Assembly: GCA_041664345.1 (NCBI GenBank)
Contig: JBAYKX010000025.1
Span: 9,905 to 73,904 of the forward strand
DNA: 64,000 bases
Origin: GWE2-40-63 sp041664345
GTDB taxonomy: Bacteria > Bacteroidota > Bacteroidia > Bacteroidales > SZUA-534
Direction: 5' to 3'
Shown: positions 44,101 through 51,892 of the stretch, piece after piece
How the letters are laid out: each line of letters starts with the position of its first letter
Numbering within the stretch: the first letter of the stretch is position 1
Position numbers and translations under genes: made by a program
The notes under the pieces: model-generated
The model's input: the letters and a program-made list of their open reading frames with translations, nothing else
Databases searched by the model: none
What the model was told of the DNA's origin: nothing

Positions 44101-44786
44101 GTAGTGGCAGCATCTCCTAATTCCAAGGCTTGAGTTGCGGTTAATGCCACATCCCATATACCAACTTCAGCGCAATTAATGGCGGCATCATCGCCATCGT
44201 TATCGGCAAATAATAAAAGGACATCAGCAAGAGCCCATCGTCCATCTATCGCCTGAAGAGTTCCGTTTAGCCATAGTTCGCCATTGAGATATACATTGAA
44301 GAATTCACCGTTTTTAACCGAAATAACCATACGGTACCAGGTATCTACGGAAATTGCATTGGCTGAATATCCTGTGGCCCCTGTTCCAATAGTATTGTTA
44401 GTTTTGGTAAACAAGTCGGCATCACTGGTGTTTGTTGCATCAGTTTGGATAAAAGAATGCCATGCTCCAACAGCAGGAACCGAAAAATCGATTTGTACCG
44501 AATATTCATTCACCAAAGTTCCCGCCCCACCGCCATTTGCGGCAATTCCATGAGCCATGGTCAAATAGCTCCCTAACCCAATTTGTGTTGCCAGGTTTCC
44601 TTCAACAGGACCCGGAACAGAAGTTTGAGTTCCTATCAATACAAGAGGAGAACCTAAATCGGCCCTTAACAGATCTCCCGCATTATCAAATTTCCACCAG
44701 CCTGTCCTTTCAGGGATTTGGGCTTTTGCAGCAAAACCTGCCAGCAAAATAAAAACAACAAATAGCAACAGTAATTTTGTTTTCAT
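41190..44786 (-). CDS. Giant T9SS-exported repeat protein: four LamG modules and three BIG2 domains
   Basis: 1198 residues. Signal peptide 1-22; LamG at about 24-232, 234-438, 440-638 and 826-1022; bacterial Ig-like BIG2 domains at about 640-725, 732-815 and 1027-1105; T9SS C-terminal domain about 1120-1198 (VYPNPVVNELNV ... GIYYLIVNKG). Each LamG repeats GWWKFD, GLGSYLTMAHGIAANGGG, WHSFIQT, WYRMVISVKNGEFFNVYL, DGRWAL and NDGDDA. No catalytic motif, so this is probably a long surface adhesin or glycan-binding protein. The gene lies 50 bp after susD, without an intervening terminator, so SusC-SusD-LamG co-expression is likely. Confidence 0.88.
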   Translation of the reverse strand: MKTKLLLLFVVFILLAGFAAKAQIPERTGWWKFDNAGDLLRADLGSPLVLIGTQTSVPGPVEGNLATQIGLGSYLTMAHGIAANGGGAGTLVNEYSVQIDFSVPAVGAWHSFIQTDATNTSDADLFTKTNNTIGTGATGYSANAISVDTWYRMVISVKNGEFFNVYLNGELWLNGTLQAIDGRWALADVLLLFADNDGDDAAINCAEVGIWDVALTATQALELGDAATTQFPERKGWWKFDEAVDMLKAEIGSPLVLTGTQTSVAGPVTGNLATQIGLGSYLTMAHGIAANGGGAGALVNEYSVQIDFSVPAVGAWHSFIQTDATNASDADLFTKTNNTIGTGATGYSTNTISVDTWYRMVISVKNGEFFNVYLNGELWLNGTLQSVDGRWALADVLLLFTDNDGDDATINCSEAGIWDVALTAVQAEELGNVLTTPLATRKGWWKFDDAADMGKAVLGEPLVLTGTQTSVQGPAVGNLATQIGLGSYLTMAHGIAANGGGTMVNEYSVQIDFSVPAVGAWHSFIQTDATNTSDADLFTKTNNTIGTGATGYSTNAISANSWYRMVISVKNGEFFNVYLNGELWLNGTLQSVDGRWALTNTLLLFADNDGDDATINCSELAIWDVALTADQAAKLGKASETVLVTEINLYTADLVTTIDVQGGTLQVSATVLPVDATDQTVTWSVTNGTGGASISTEGLLTAIKNGTVTVNATSNDGGNVTGNLDITISNQAIILVSEITVTAAGGATTIEIAGGTLQMSAAVLPVNATDNTFTWSVANGTGEASISIDGLLAAISDGIVTVNATSNDGGNITGSLDITISNQTVLRERVGWWKFDDAADMLKAELGVPLTLTGTHTSVAGPEAGNLATQVPLGSYLSMTHGIAANGGGTMVNEYSVQIDFLVHEVGAWHSFIQTEVANTGDADLFTKTDNTIGTAATGYSANTISANTWYRMVISVKNGEFFNVYLDGELWLNGTLQPLDGRWALADVLLLFADNDGDDATINCAEAAIWDVALSATEVLDLGSLPNAVLVSGVTVTAAGGATTIETSGGTLQMSATVLPVDADDKTVTWSVTNGTGAASISTDGLLTAISDGTVTVNATSNDGGNVTGSLVITMMNQTGISSEAAIELKVYPNPVVNELNVSVSSNNASVTIYNSLGIKMEETHIQGNRATLDVSHYAHGIYYLIVNKGTTIKFVK
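41467..44720 (-). repeat. DNA-level tandem repeats inside the giant LamG gene
   Basis: The four LamG-coding copies begin near 44710, 44090, 43470 and 42310 (minus strand). The first two are almost identical in DNA: over about 165 bp (44433-44600 against 43811-43978) only a few bases differ. A 30-bp block is identical at 44301-44330, 43680-43709 and 41901-41930. BIG2-coding copies near 42865, 42590 and 41705 are also close. This suggests recent amplification or gene conversion. Confidence 0.8.
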
Positions 44787-44835
44787 AAACTTTAGTTTTA
44801 GTTAAAAATTAATTAATAATAACACCTACACTTTT

Positions 44836-46365
44836 CTATTTAAGTAACCACATTACCTTATTTATTTCATCGTAACCATCGTATTGCCTATCTAAAGCAA
44901 TAATTAAATTCGTTCTATTATAACTTGTTTCTGATCCGGGATACAAACAACGCATGGGAATGGCATCTGGTTTTTCCACATTCAGGCTAGAAGCAGGATT
45001 GATGGGAAATTCAGGATATGAATTCCTACGATACTCAAAATAACTAAATTCAGAATCCTGCATAAATCTGAGAATATAACTTTGCATCCAAATTTGTTTC
45101 AATTGTTCCTCTGTGGTTGCTTTAAATGCGGCCTCCCCTGTAAAATAGCCATCAATATAGGGTTGATCGATAGATACCCCATGTGCATAGCTTGCATTGT
45201 TATTGTTCATTTTATCGGTAAGAGCTGCTTTTACACCATCCTCATAATAAGCTTGGGCATTTCCGGTGGTAATCCAACCCCTGATTCTAGCTTCTGCAAG
45301 AATTAATTGTTGTTCTGCATAAGTCATCATCATACGAGGTTCACAAGCTTCTTCTGTAGCATATTGCTTATTAAGTATGGATAATTTATTTGCTTTGAAT
45401 AGAATGTTCATATCGCCATAATCCATAGATACATCAGTACCTGTATAGGCGGCAGAATCAGATTCTAATAATCCTTCTGTAATTTTTGCAGCAGCCGGTT
45501 CACAATAATAAAACAACCGACGATCGTTTAAGTTTTTCAAGTTGTTTAAAAGAAGCGAACTGATTACTGTTTTGGGAGTAAACATGGAGTTGGTGCTATA
45601 CAAGGGGTGAGGGTTTTGAGACGAATAAATAAGCCCCCAATAACCGGTTGTGTTAGTCATTAAGTTGCCGGCAGCCACTATTTCCGCAAAGCGATTTTTA
45701 ATATCTAAAGATGCCACATCTTCTTTCTTGCTTAAACTCATCAATACTCTTAAGGCAAAAGCATTGGTAGCTTGTCTCCATTTTTCTGGATTGCCATTGT
45801 ATGGAGTGGGATCACCTGCAAAAGTCCGTCCATTCGCAAAGTATTGATCCGCAGCTTTGAGTTCATCCAAAATACTTATGAAAATATCTTCCTGAATATC
45901 ATATTTAGGATTGAATTGCCCATCAATACCATGTCCGGCCTCACTATACGGGATATCTCCCATCCACATTGTTAACCGGAAAAAGGTATAGGCTTTTGCA
46001 AAACTGGCTACTCCTTTGTAAGAATTTTCCATGACACTACCTTGGGCAAATTCTAACATGGCGTCTATGTTGGGCAACAGGGTCATGGATCCAAAACTAC
46101 CACTTCCGAAATCGTTATATTGGGCGCTGTTTTTTCCTAATACAGTAAAGCCAACATATTTCGATAGGGTGTTGTCTGAAATGTAACTCATTGCATCCCC
46201 GTTATGCTCAAGCACATCTAAAACGATATTGGTGCATTCCATTGATGCAGGTACCTGCGTGGTATCATCCGGGTTCGTATTAATCTCCTCAAAATTGCTG
46301 CAGCTTACCAGTAAAAAAATGAGTAGTAAGCCCCCCATTTTTGTATATGCGTGTAGTTTTTTCAT
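44836..46365 (-). CDS. susD: SusD/RagB-family outer-membrane lipoprotein
   Basis: 509 residues from the ATG at 46365 (MKKLHAYTK...), which starts a lipoprotein signal with lipobox LLVSC. An ATG at 46401 is less likely. Features of the SusD-like type: NFEEINTNPDD after the lipobox, 'KWRQATNAFALRVLMSLSKK' helical repeats, AEQQLILAEARIRG TPR-like motif (about 355) and the C-terminal ECF-like loops ending in YDEINKVMWLL. It caps the SusC pore and binds the incoming oligosaccharide or other nutrient. Directly 22 bp after the susC stop. The ligand is unknown. Confidence 0.9.
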   Translation of the reverse strand: MKKLHAYTKMGGLLLIFLLVSCSNFEEINTNPDDTTQVPASMECTNIVLDVLEHNGDAMSYISDNTLSKYVGFTVLGKNSAQYNDFGSGSFGSMTLLPNIDAMLEFAQGSVMENSYKGVASFAKAYTFFRLTMWMGDIPYSEAGHGIDGQFNPKYDIQEDIFISILDELKAADQYFANGRTFAGDPTPYNGNPEKWRQATNAFALRVLMSLSKKEDVASLDIKNRFAEIVAAGNLMTNTTGYWGLIYSSQNPHPLYSTNSMFTPKTVISSLLLNNLKNLNDRRLFYYCEPAAAKITEGLLESDSAAYTGTDVSMDYGDMNILFKANKLSILNKQYATEEACEPRMMMTYAEQQLILAEARIRGWITTGNAQAYYEDGVKAALTDKMNNNNASYAHGVSIDQPYIDGYFTGEAAFKATTEEQLKQIWMQSYILRFMQDSEFSYFEYRRNSYPEFPINPASSLNVEKPDAIPMRCLYPGSETSYNRTNLIIALDRQYDGYDEINKVMWLLK

Positions 46366-46422
46366 ATTCTTATTATTTATGATCGAATTCCGTTTAGTCA
46401 TTTTTAAAAGGTTTCTATTCTA

Positions 46423-49400
46423 TTAGAAAACAAATTTTAAATTCATTCCAAGGTATCGTATCGATGGGTCACTAAAGTTTTCATAGCCTCCATCAGGGTC
46501 AGAGTACTTAAACTGCTTTGCCCACAAAAACATGTTTTGGCCTATTGCCGATATCGAAACCCCTTGAGAATTTATCTTAGCACAGAGGCTTTTTGGCAAA
46601 TTGTAAGTTAGCGACATCTCCCGTATTTTTAAAAAAGTAGTACTGTAAGCCTCAAGAGGTGAAGGTGTACCACCCCAGGCGGTTCCACGGTGCAATGTAT
46701 TTATATAATCTTGATAGGTTACCGGTATATCGTTTGGGGCATACTCACGGGTATCGCTGGTAATATTGCCATAGGTATCGTAGGTTGCTGTACCCGATAT
46801 TACTTTCACTCCTTGTCCGGTATAATTTTTAGTGCCGGGTTGTGTAGCATCTAAGTATCGTTCGGGAGTTACAGAATTTGGATGCGAGCCTGATCTCCAC
46901 ATATACATTTCAGTGGTGGTTTGGGCTAAACCACCCACCCGGCCATCCAAAGACACGCTAAAATCCCAATTTTTATACGTTAAATTTGAATTTACACCCC
47001 AAATCCAATCTGGACCAGAGTTTCCAAATTTTGAATAATAATCAGAATAAACAGGAACACCGTTTTTGTGGATTATATTGCCATCGGGATCACGTTGATA
47101 ATCTTTCAGGATATATGCATCAACCCTTTCCCCAACTTTTACCCAAGGATCGGTGCCGGAGAATTGTTTATCCAATTGAGTGAAGTAAATAGCGTATTTC
47201 GACCAGTTAATTGCAATATCCCATTTCCAATCGCCGGTTTTAATTGGTGTTGCATTGGCAGAAATCTCAATACCTTTCCGGGTAAGCTCTTCATCGCTAT
47301 TGATATAATTTCTGTAGTAACCTGAAGCCGAACTTATTTCTGCTTCCTCTAACTGATCATACATTCTTTTTTGATAGTAGGATAAATCGATGGAAGCCCT
47401 GTTTGTAAAAAGGTTTACTGCTGTTCCTACCTCCCAGGTAGATGACCCAGAAGCAAAAACCACCTCATCACGAATAATGGTTGGTAAGGAGGCTGAACTT
47501 AAATTTCCCCAAGCTGGGTTATTTATTGAATATACCTGATTAATTTTATATATTCCAGGAATTTCCCTCCCTGTAGTCCAAGAACCACGCAATTTCCATA
47601 ACGAAAGCCAAACCATTTTTGGCAATAATTCAGAAGCAATAAAACTTCCCGATAAAGATGGATAAAAGTAGGAGCGGGTTGATTTCGATAAAGTGGAACT
47701 CCAGTCGTTACGGAAAGTTCCATCTACATATATCAATTTATTCCACGATAAGGCCAATCGTCCATACAAGCTATTTACCTGTTGCCTATAAAGAACGGAA
47801 GCCACAGAAGCAGGTAATACGGAAGCATTGAGTGAATAGTAAGCCGGGATAGCAAGCCCTCCCTGAGTCCTTGAATCGGTACCTTCATCTTGACGGGTTA
47901 ATATGGTTCCACCGGCTAAAGCATCAATGGTAAATTGGCCGAAAGCTTGGTTGCCGGTAAGTAGGAAATCGTTGTTGAAACTATAACCTCGGCCAAGTCC
48001 TATATTGTATGATCCTTTCATCGATTCACCCCAAACCTGACTTCCGTTATCAAGGACTGTTGCGGTTCCGGCACTGATTAAGGATCCTTGAGAAATCCGT
48101 ATCACCTGACGATTACTATAAGTGTCATATCCTGAACGTAAGGTTGCTTTCAACCAGGATGTCAATTCATAACTCAAGGAAAGTGAACCATTAAAAATAT
48201 CTTTGTCTAAGCTATGAGTCCTTTCGTTTCTATCAAAATAGGGATTGTTATTGGTATCTGTGTAGCTATTGTTTTGCGTTTCATTAGGCACTAACCAATA
48301 ATCTTTAAGATCAAGGATGTTTACATCGGGAGAAGTCCAAATCAACAAGGAATACATCGGGTCATATCCGGTATAGCCGCCAAAACCAATATTGGGCGAA
48401 ATTTGCTTATTAAATGATAGGTTGGATGTTAAGGTAAATTTATCCACTTTAATATCTCCACCCATGCTGTATGTATATTTACTAACATGGAATTGGGATA
48501 CTGTCCTTTGTTTTGTACTGATGTAGCTGAAACCCTAAAGCTACCAATTTCACCTTGTTGAATCAGGTTAATATTATTATTCAAAACATAACCCTGCTCA
48601 ACATAGTTTTTAAAGTTACTTTTTCCGATTGGCAAATAAGGCATTGGTTTCATGGTTTTTGATATTGGATCCCACTGAATAACTTCTTGTCCTTCCAAAG
48701 GAGGCCCCCAAGAACCATCGCCATTTGAAACAGCGGTGTTTGTTGCCGTGTTAACTTCACGGCCGTAGGTAGATTGCGTTTCGGGAATAGCCAAATATCC
48801 AGCAGCAAACATATTACTGCTATTAAATGATACGGTCATTCCCTTTTTGTTGCTTCCTTTTTTTGTGGTGATCATTATTGCCCCACTGGCAGCACGATAA
48901 CCATATAATGCAGAGGCTGTTGCCCCTTTCAGCACACTCATACTTTCAATATCATCCGTTGGCACGTCCCTCAGACTCATATTGCCGTAAGGAACTCCAT
49001 CAATAACTAAAATGGGTACTTCTCCACGTATTTGAATTACAGGCTCCTCTGCGAATTCTGTACTGTTATAAACTGCCAAACCAGCCACTTTACCTGTTAG
49101 AGATGTGGCTACATCTACACCTTTCACTTTTTGTAAGCCTTCCCCCTCAACCGATTGAACGGAATATCCCAATGCTTTTGTTTCACGTTTTATGCCAAGT
49201 GCAGTTATAACTACCTCATCTATACTCTTGGTATCTTCCTCCATTATTATATTAAAAGTGGTTTTCCCTTCAAGCGCAATCGTTTGAGTTTTATAACCGA
49301 TAAAAGAGAACGTAAGACTGCTGTTAGCATCGGTAACTTCAATTGAATACTTACCTTCATAATCAGTAATGGCTCCTATTGTTGTACCTTTTATAAGTAT

Positions 49401-49793
49401 AGTCACACCAGGAATAGGTTCTTGACTATTTACGTCAATAATTTTACCAGATACCTTTATTGGCTTTATTTCCTCCTTAACGGGCTCCTTCTTTTTTGGA
49501 GTCAAAATAATCTGCTTGTTGCTAATTACATATTCAATGTTTTCGCTTTTAAGCAAACTGTCAAGTATAGTGGAAATTGGTGTATTCTCAAATACCGCAA
49601 CTACTTTACGGTTGATATCTACAATTTCCTGATTAACAAGAAAAGTATAATCACTTTGTTTTTCTATTTCATTCAACACATCATTGAGCGATGAGTTAGT
49701 CATATTGATCGAAATTCGTTTTGTTTGTGCAACCAGAAGGTTCGGAAGGCCAATCAATACAATTAAAAGTGCAAATAGTATTTTTTTTCTCAT
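46423..49793 (-). pseudogene. susC: SusC/RagA-type TonB-dependent receptor, split by a one-base frameshift
   Basis: Two frames together make a full SusC. The first (49793-48429) has a signal peptide, an STN domain (about 25-100, typical of receptors signalling to FecR/ECF pairs), a carboxypeptidase-like domain (about 115-200) and the plug (TSLTGKVAGLAVYN ... LKGATASALYGYRAASGAIMITTKKG). It ends after KGQYPNSML in an unrelated tail. The second (from about 48486 to 46423) supplies the rest of the barrel (SKYTYSMGGDIKVDKFTLTSN ... GYENFSDPSIRYLGMNLKFVF). The frames join if one base is missing around 48481-48492. Total would be about 1120 residues. Either a recent mutation or a base-call error. 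Confidence 0.88.
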
Positions 49794-49990
49794 TTTAATT
49801 ATTTTAAAAAATCCATAATAATTCCAGTATCAAAAACAGGTGTTTTTAATAAAATCAATTCTATGTATATTAAATTATCGAATTACACTAACCCCTTATG
49901 AGGTTATCAAGTTCACAGGATACCAGAATTTTTATCCAGTCTCTATTGTATTAATTGAAAATTTAAATTCCATAACCCTAGCGATAAATT

Positions 49991-51031
49991 TTATTTGTTA
50001 GCTGAATAAATGATTATTTTGCGTTTTGAAAAAGTTCCATCAGACATTGGTTTTGGCAAAACCTCAGTATAATCTATGGGTGAAGATATTTTCAATAAAC
50101 GGAGTAATTCATTAAGCGGTTCGTTTTCAAAACTGGCTCTGAATCGATATTGCATCACCGATTCTCCAATAACTTCTATATCAATATTGTATTGGCGGCT
50201 GATCTTTTTTGCTACATCGCTAAGAAGGTCATTTCTGAAAACCAGTTTACCGTCTTTCCATGCTATATGCTTGTATGTATCTTCTGTTTCAATGCTAGCT
50301 TTTCTATTCTGGGAATTATAAGTCAAATGTTGGTTTGGTTTTAAGTTTGAAATTTTTTCATGGGAACCATCAGTATTGACCGTTGTTACAGCTACTTTTC
50401 CTTCAATAAGTGAAACTGAATGATTTACTTCTTTTGGATAAGCCATTATATTAAATCGGGTACCGGTTGCTTTAACATTGAAATAGCTTGTATTCACAAA
50501 AAAAGGAGATTCAGTATTCGATTGCACTTCGAAATATGCTTCTCCGGTAAGTTTAACCGTCCGATTTTTAATATTAAATTTATTGGGATATTCGAGACTA
50601 CTACCTGCATTCAACCACACCTTAGACCCATCGGGTAATTCGAAATTGGCTAAGGACCCAAAAGGAGCTGTAATTTTGGTAAGTCTGCTACTGGCTTCGG
50701 AATGATTGAAAAACTCACCAAAACTTAACCAGATTGTCGCAATTAACAAAGGAAGCAGTAATACGGCAGCACTTCTTTGCCAGAATTGCCAGAATGTAAT
50801 TCTGTAATGTTCTTTTTCAATTTGCTTTAAAACGGTTGAAAGTGCTTTTTCGCTTGAAATGGGGAGTACCTCTGTTGATTCCCAAAGGTTTTTTAGTTGC
50901 ATGAAATAAATCCTGTTTTCATTTGATTTATGAATCCAGGTAACCAGTTCTATCGTATCTTCGTGGCTCAAATTTCCATGAAGAAATGAGTTAATGAGGA
51001 TATCTTTTCTATCTAAATTTGTTTGTTCCAT
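49991..51031 (-). CDS. FecR-type anti-sigma factor
   Basis: Inner-membrane anti-sigma factor that senses SusC occupancy and controls the ECF sigma factor. 346 residues from the ATG at 51031 (MEQTNLDRKD); an upstream ATG at 51061 is less likely. The N-terminal cytosolic part (about 1-75) binds sigma, one membrane helix is at about 80-100 (AAVLLLPLLIATIWLSFG), then the FecR domain (ITAPFGSLANFELPDGSKVWLN, TGEAYFEV) and a C-terminal DUF4974/STN-like domain (about 255-346). The STN domain of the neighbouring SusC is its expected partner. Confidence 0.92.
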   Translation of the reverse strand: MEQTNLDRKDILINSFLHGNLSHEDTIELVTWIHKSNENRIYFMQLKNLWESTEVLPISSEKALSTVLKQIEKEHYRITFWQFWQRSAAVLLLPLLIATIWLSFGEFFNHSEASSRLTKITAPFGSLANFELPDGSKVWLNAGSSLEYPNKFNIKNRTVKLTGEAYFEVQSNTESPFFVNTSYFNVKATGTRFNIMAYPKEVNHSVSLIEGKVAVTTVNTDGSHEKISNLKPNQHLTYNSQNRKASIETEDTYKHIAWKDGKLVFRNDLLSDVAKKISRQYNIDIEVIGESVMQYRFRASFENEPLNELLRLLKISSPIDYTEVLPKPMSDGTFSKRKIIIYSANK

Positions 51032-51114
51032 AATTATTGATTCAATATAACGACGTTTCAAAAAAGAAATACCACATAGTGCATGATAAATATTTTTAAT
51101 TAATTCGAAAAATG

Positions 51115-51699
51115 TTAGTTGAATGTAATGAAAGCCAATATCATCATGAGAAAATCCTTAAGTTCATTTTTTAACAGCAACAAAGCTTTGCTTATCCGAA
51201 CTTCAACGGTCCGGACGGAAACCTCAAGTTTTTCAGCAATTTCCTGATAATTCATCGCTTCAAAACGGTTCATTTTAAAAGCTTGGGTATAGGGCTCAGG
51301 AATTTTAGTCAAGGCCTTATTAAGCATTTCCTGAAGTTCTGTATATAAAATATACTTTTCGGTATCATTATCCGAAAGGATGGGGTGTTCTAAAATAATG
51401 GCTGCATGATTGGTCTTTATTTTTTGATGGCGAAGCCAGTCAAGGCTATGATTTTGGACTGATTTAAGCAGGTAAGATTTAAATGATGTTTGAATGATTA
51501 TTACTGCGCGATTTTCCCAAAGCTTTAAAAAAATATCCTGTACTATCTCTTCTGATGCATTAAGGCTTTTGGTATAACTGAAAGAAAAGGTGACTAAATT
51601 TTTGTAATATTTTGAGAATATCAAGGTAAAAGCCGACTTATCGTTATTCCGAAGCCTTACAACAAGAGCATAATCGACATTATTTGATTCATTTGTCAT
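51115..51699 (-). CDS. ECF RNA polymerase sigma factor
   Basis: 194 residues from the ATG at 51699 (MTNESNNVDYAL). Region 2 has FTLIFSKYYKNLVTFSFSYTKS and EEIVQDIFLKLWENR, region 4 has NRFEAMNYQEIAEKLEVSVRTVEVRISKALL. It is the usual FecI/RpoE-like Bacteroidota sigma factor paired with FecR, activating transcription of susC-susD and followers. The FecR gene starts 84 bp downstream. Confidence 0.93.
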   Translation of the reverse strand: MTNESNNVDYALVVRLRNNDKSAFTLIFSKYYKNLVTFSFSYTKSLNASEEIVQDIFLKLWENRAVIIIQTSFKSYLLKSVQNHSLDWLRHQKIKTNHAAIILEHPILSDNDTEKYILYTELQEMLNKALTKIPEPYTQAFKMNRFEAMNYQEIAEKLEVSVRTVEVRISKALLLLKNELKDFLMMILAFITFN

Positions 51700-51732
51700 T
51701 TTTAAACCGTGCAATTGGATCAGTAAATTATT

Positions 51733-51740
51733 CGAAATTA
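51733..51740 (-). promoter_or_regulatory. Candidate -7 box (TAATTTCG) of the sigma-factor operon
   Basis: On the minus strand TAATTTCG fits the TAnnTTCG variant, 34 bp before the sigma-factor start. No -33 motif was found. Confidence 0.35.
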
Positions 51741-51843
51741 TCTTTTTTTAATGAATCTAAATTTTTTATCTGATATTTTCTTTAAAATGATTGCAGCAAT
51801 GAAAATTTTATTTCAGATATTATTTGGTTAGTGATATTAAATT

Positions 51844-51872
51844 AAAAACGCCGGTTTTTTACCGGCGTTTTT
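51844..51872 (-). terminator. Intrinsic terminator of the ppiD transcript
   Basis: AAAAACGCCGGT (51844-51855) and ACCGGCGTTTTT (51861-51872) make a perfect 12-bp stem with a 5-nt loop. It lies 21 bp beyond the ppiD stop. Confidence 0.9.
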
Positions 51873-51892
51873 AAGATTATATAAATGTTTTT

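Noticed and set aside
41467..44752. Several 60-196-codon plus-strand frames across the LamG gene
   Set aside because: They are antisense shadows that recur with each LamG or BIG2 repeat; codon bias and domain evidence belong to the minus strand.
41190..44786. Repeats that could be mistaken for a CRISPR or satellite array
   Set aside because: They are about 620 bp, coding and in frame, with no short repeat-spacer pattern.
48478..48495. Programmed ribosomal frameshift in susC
   Set aside because: No slippery heptamer or downstream stem is visible, and SusC proteins are not known to use frameshifting.
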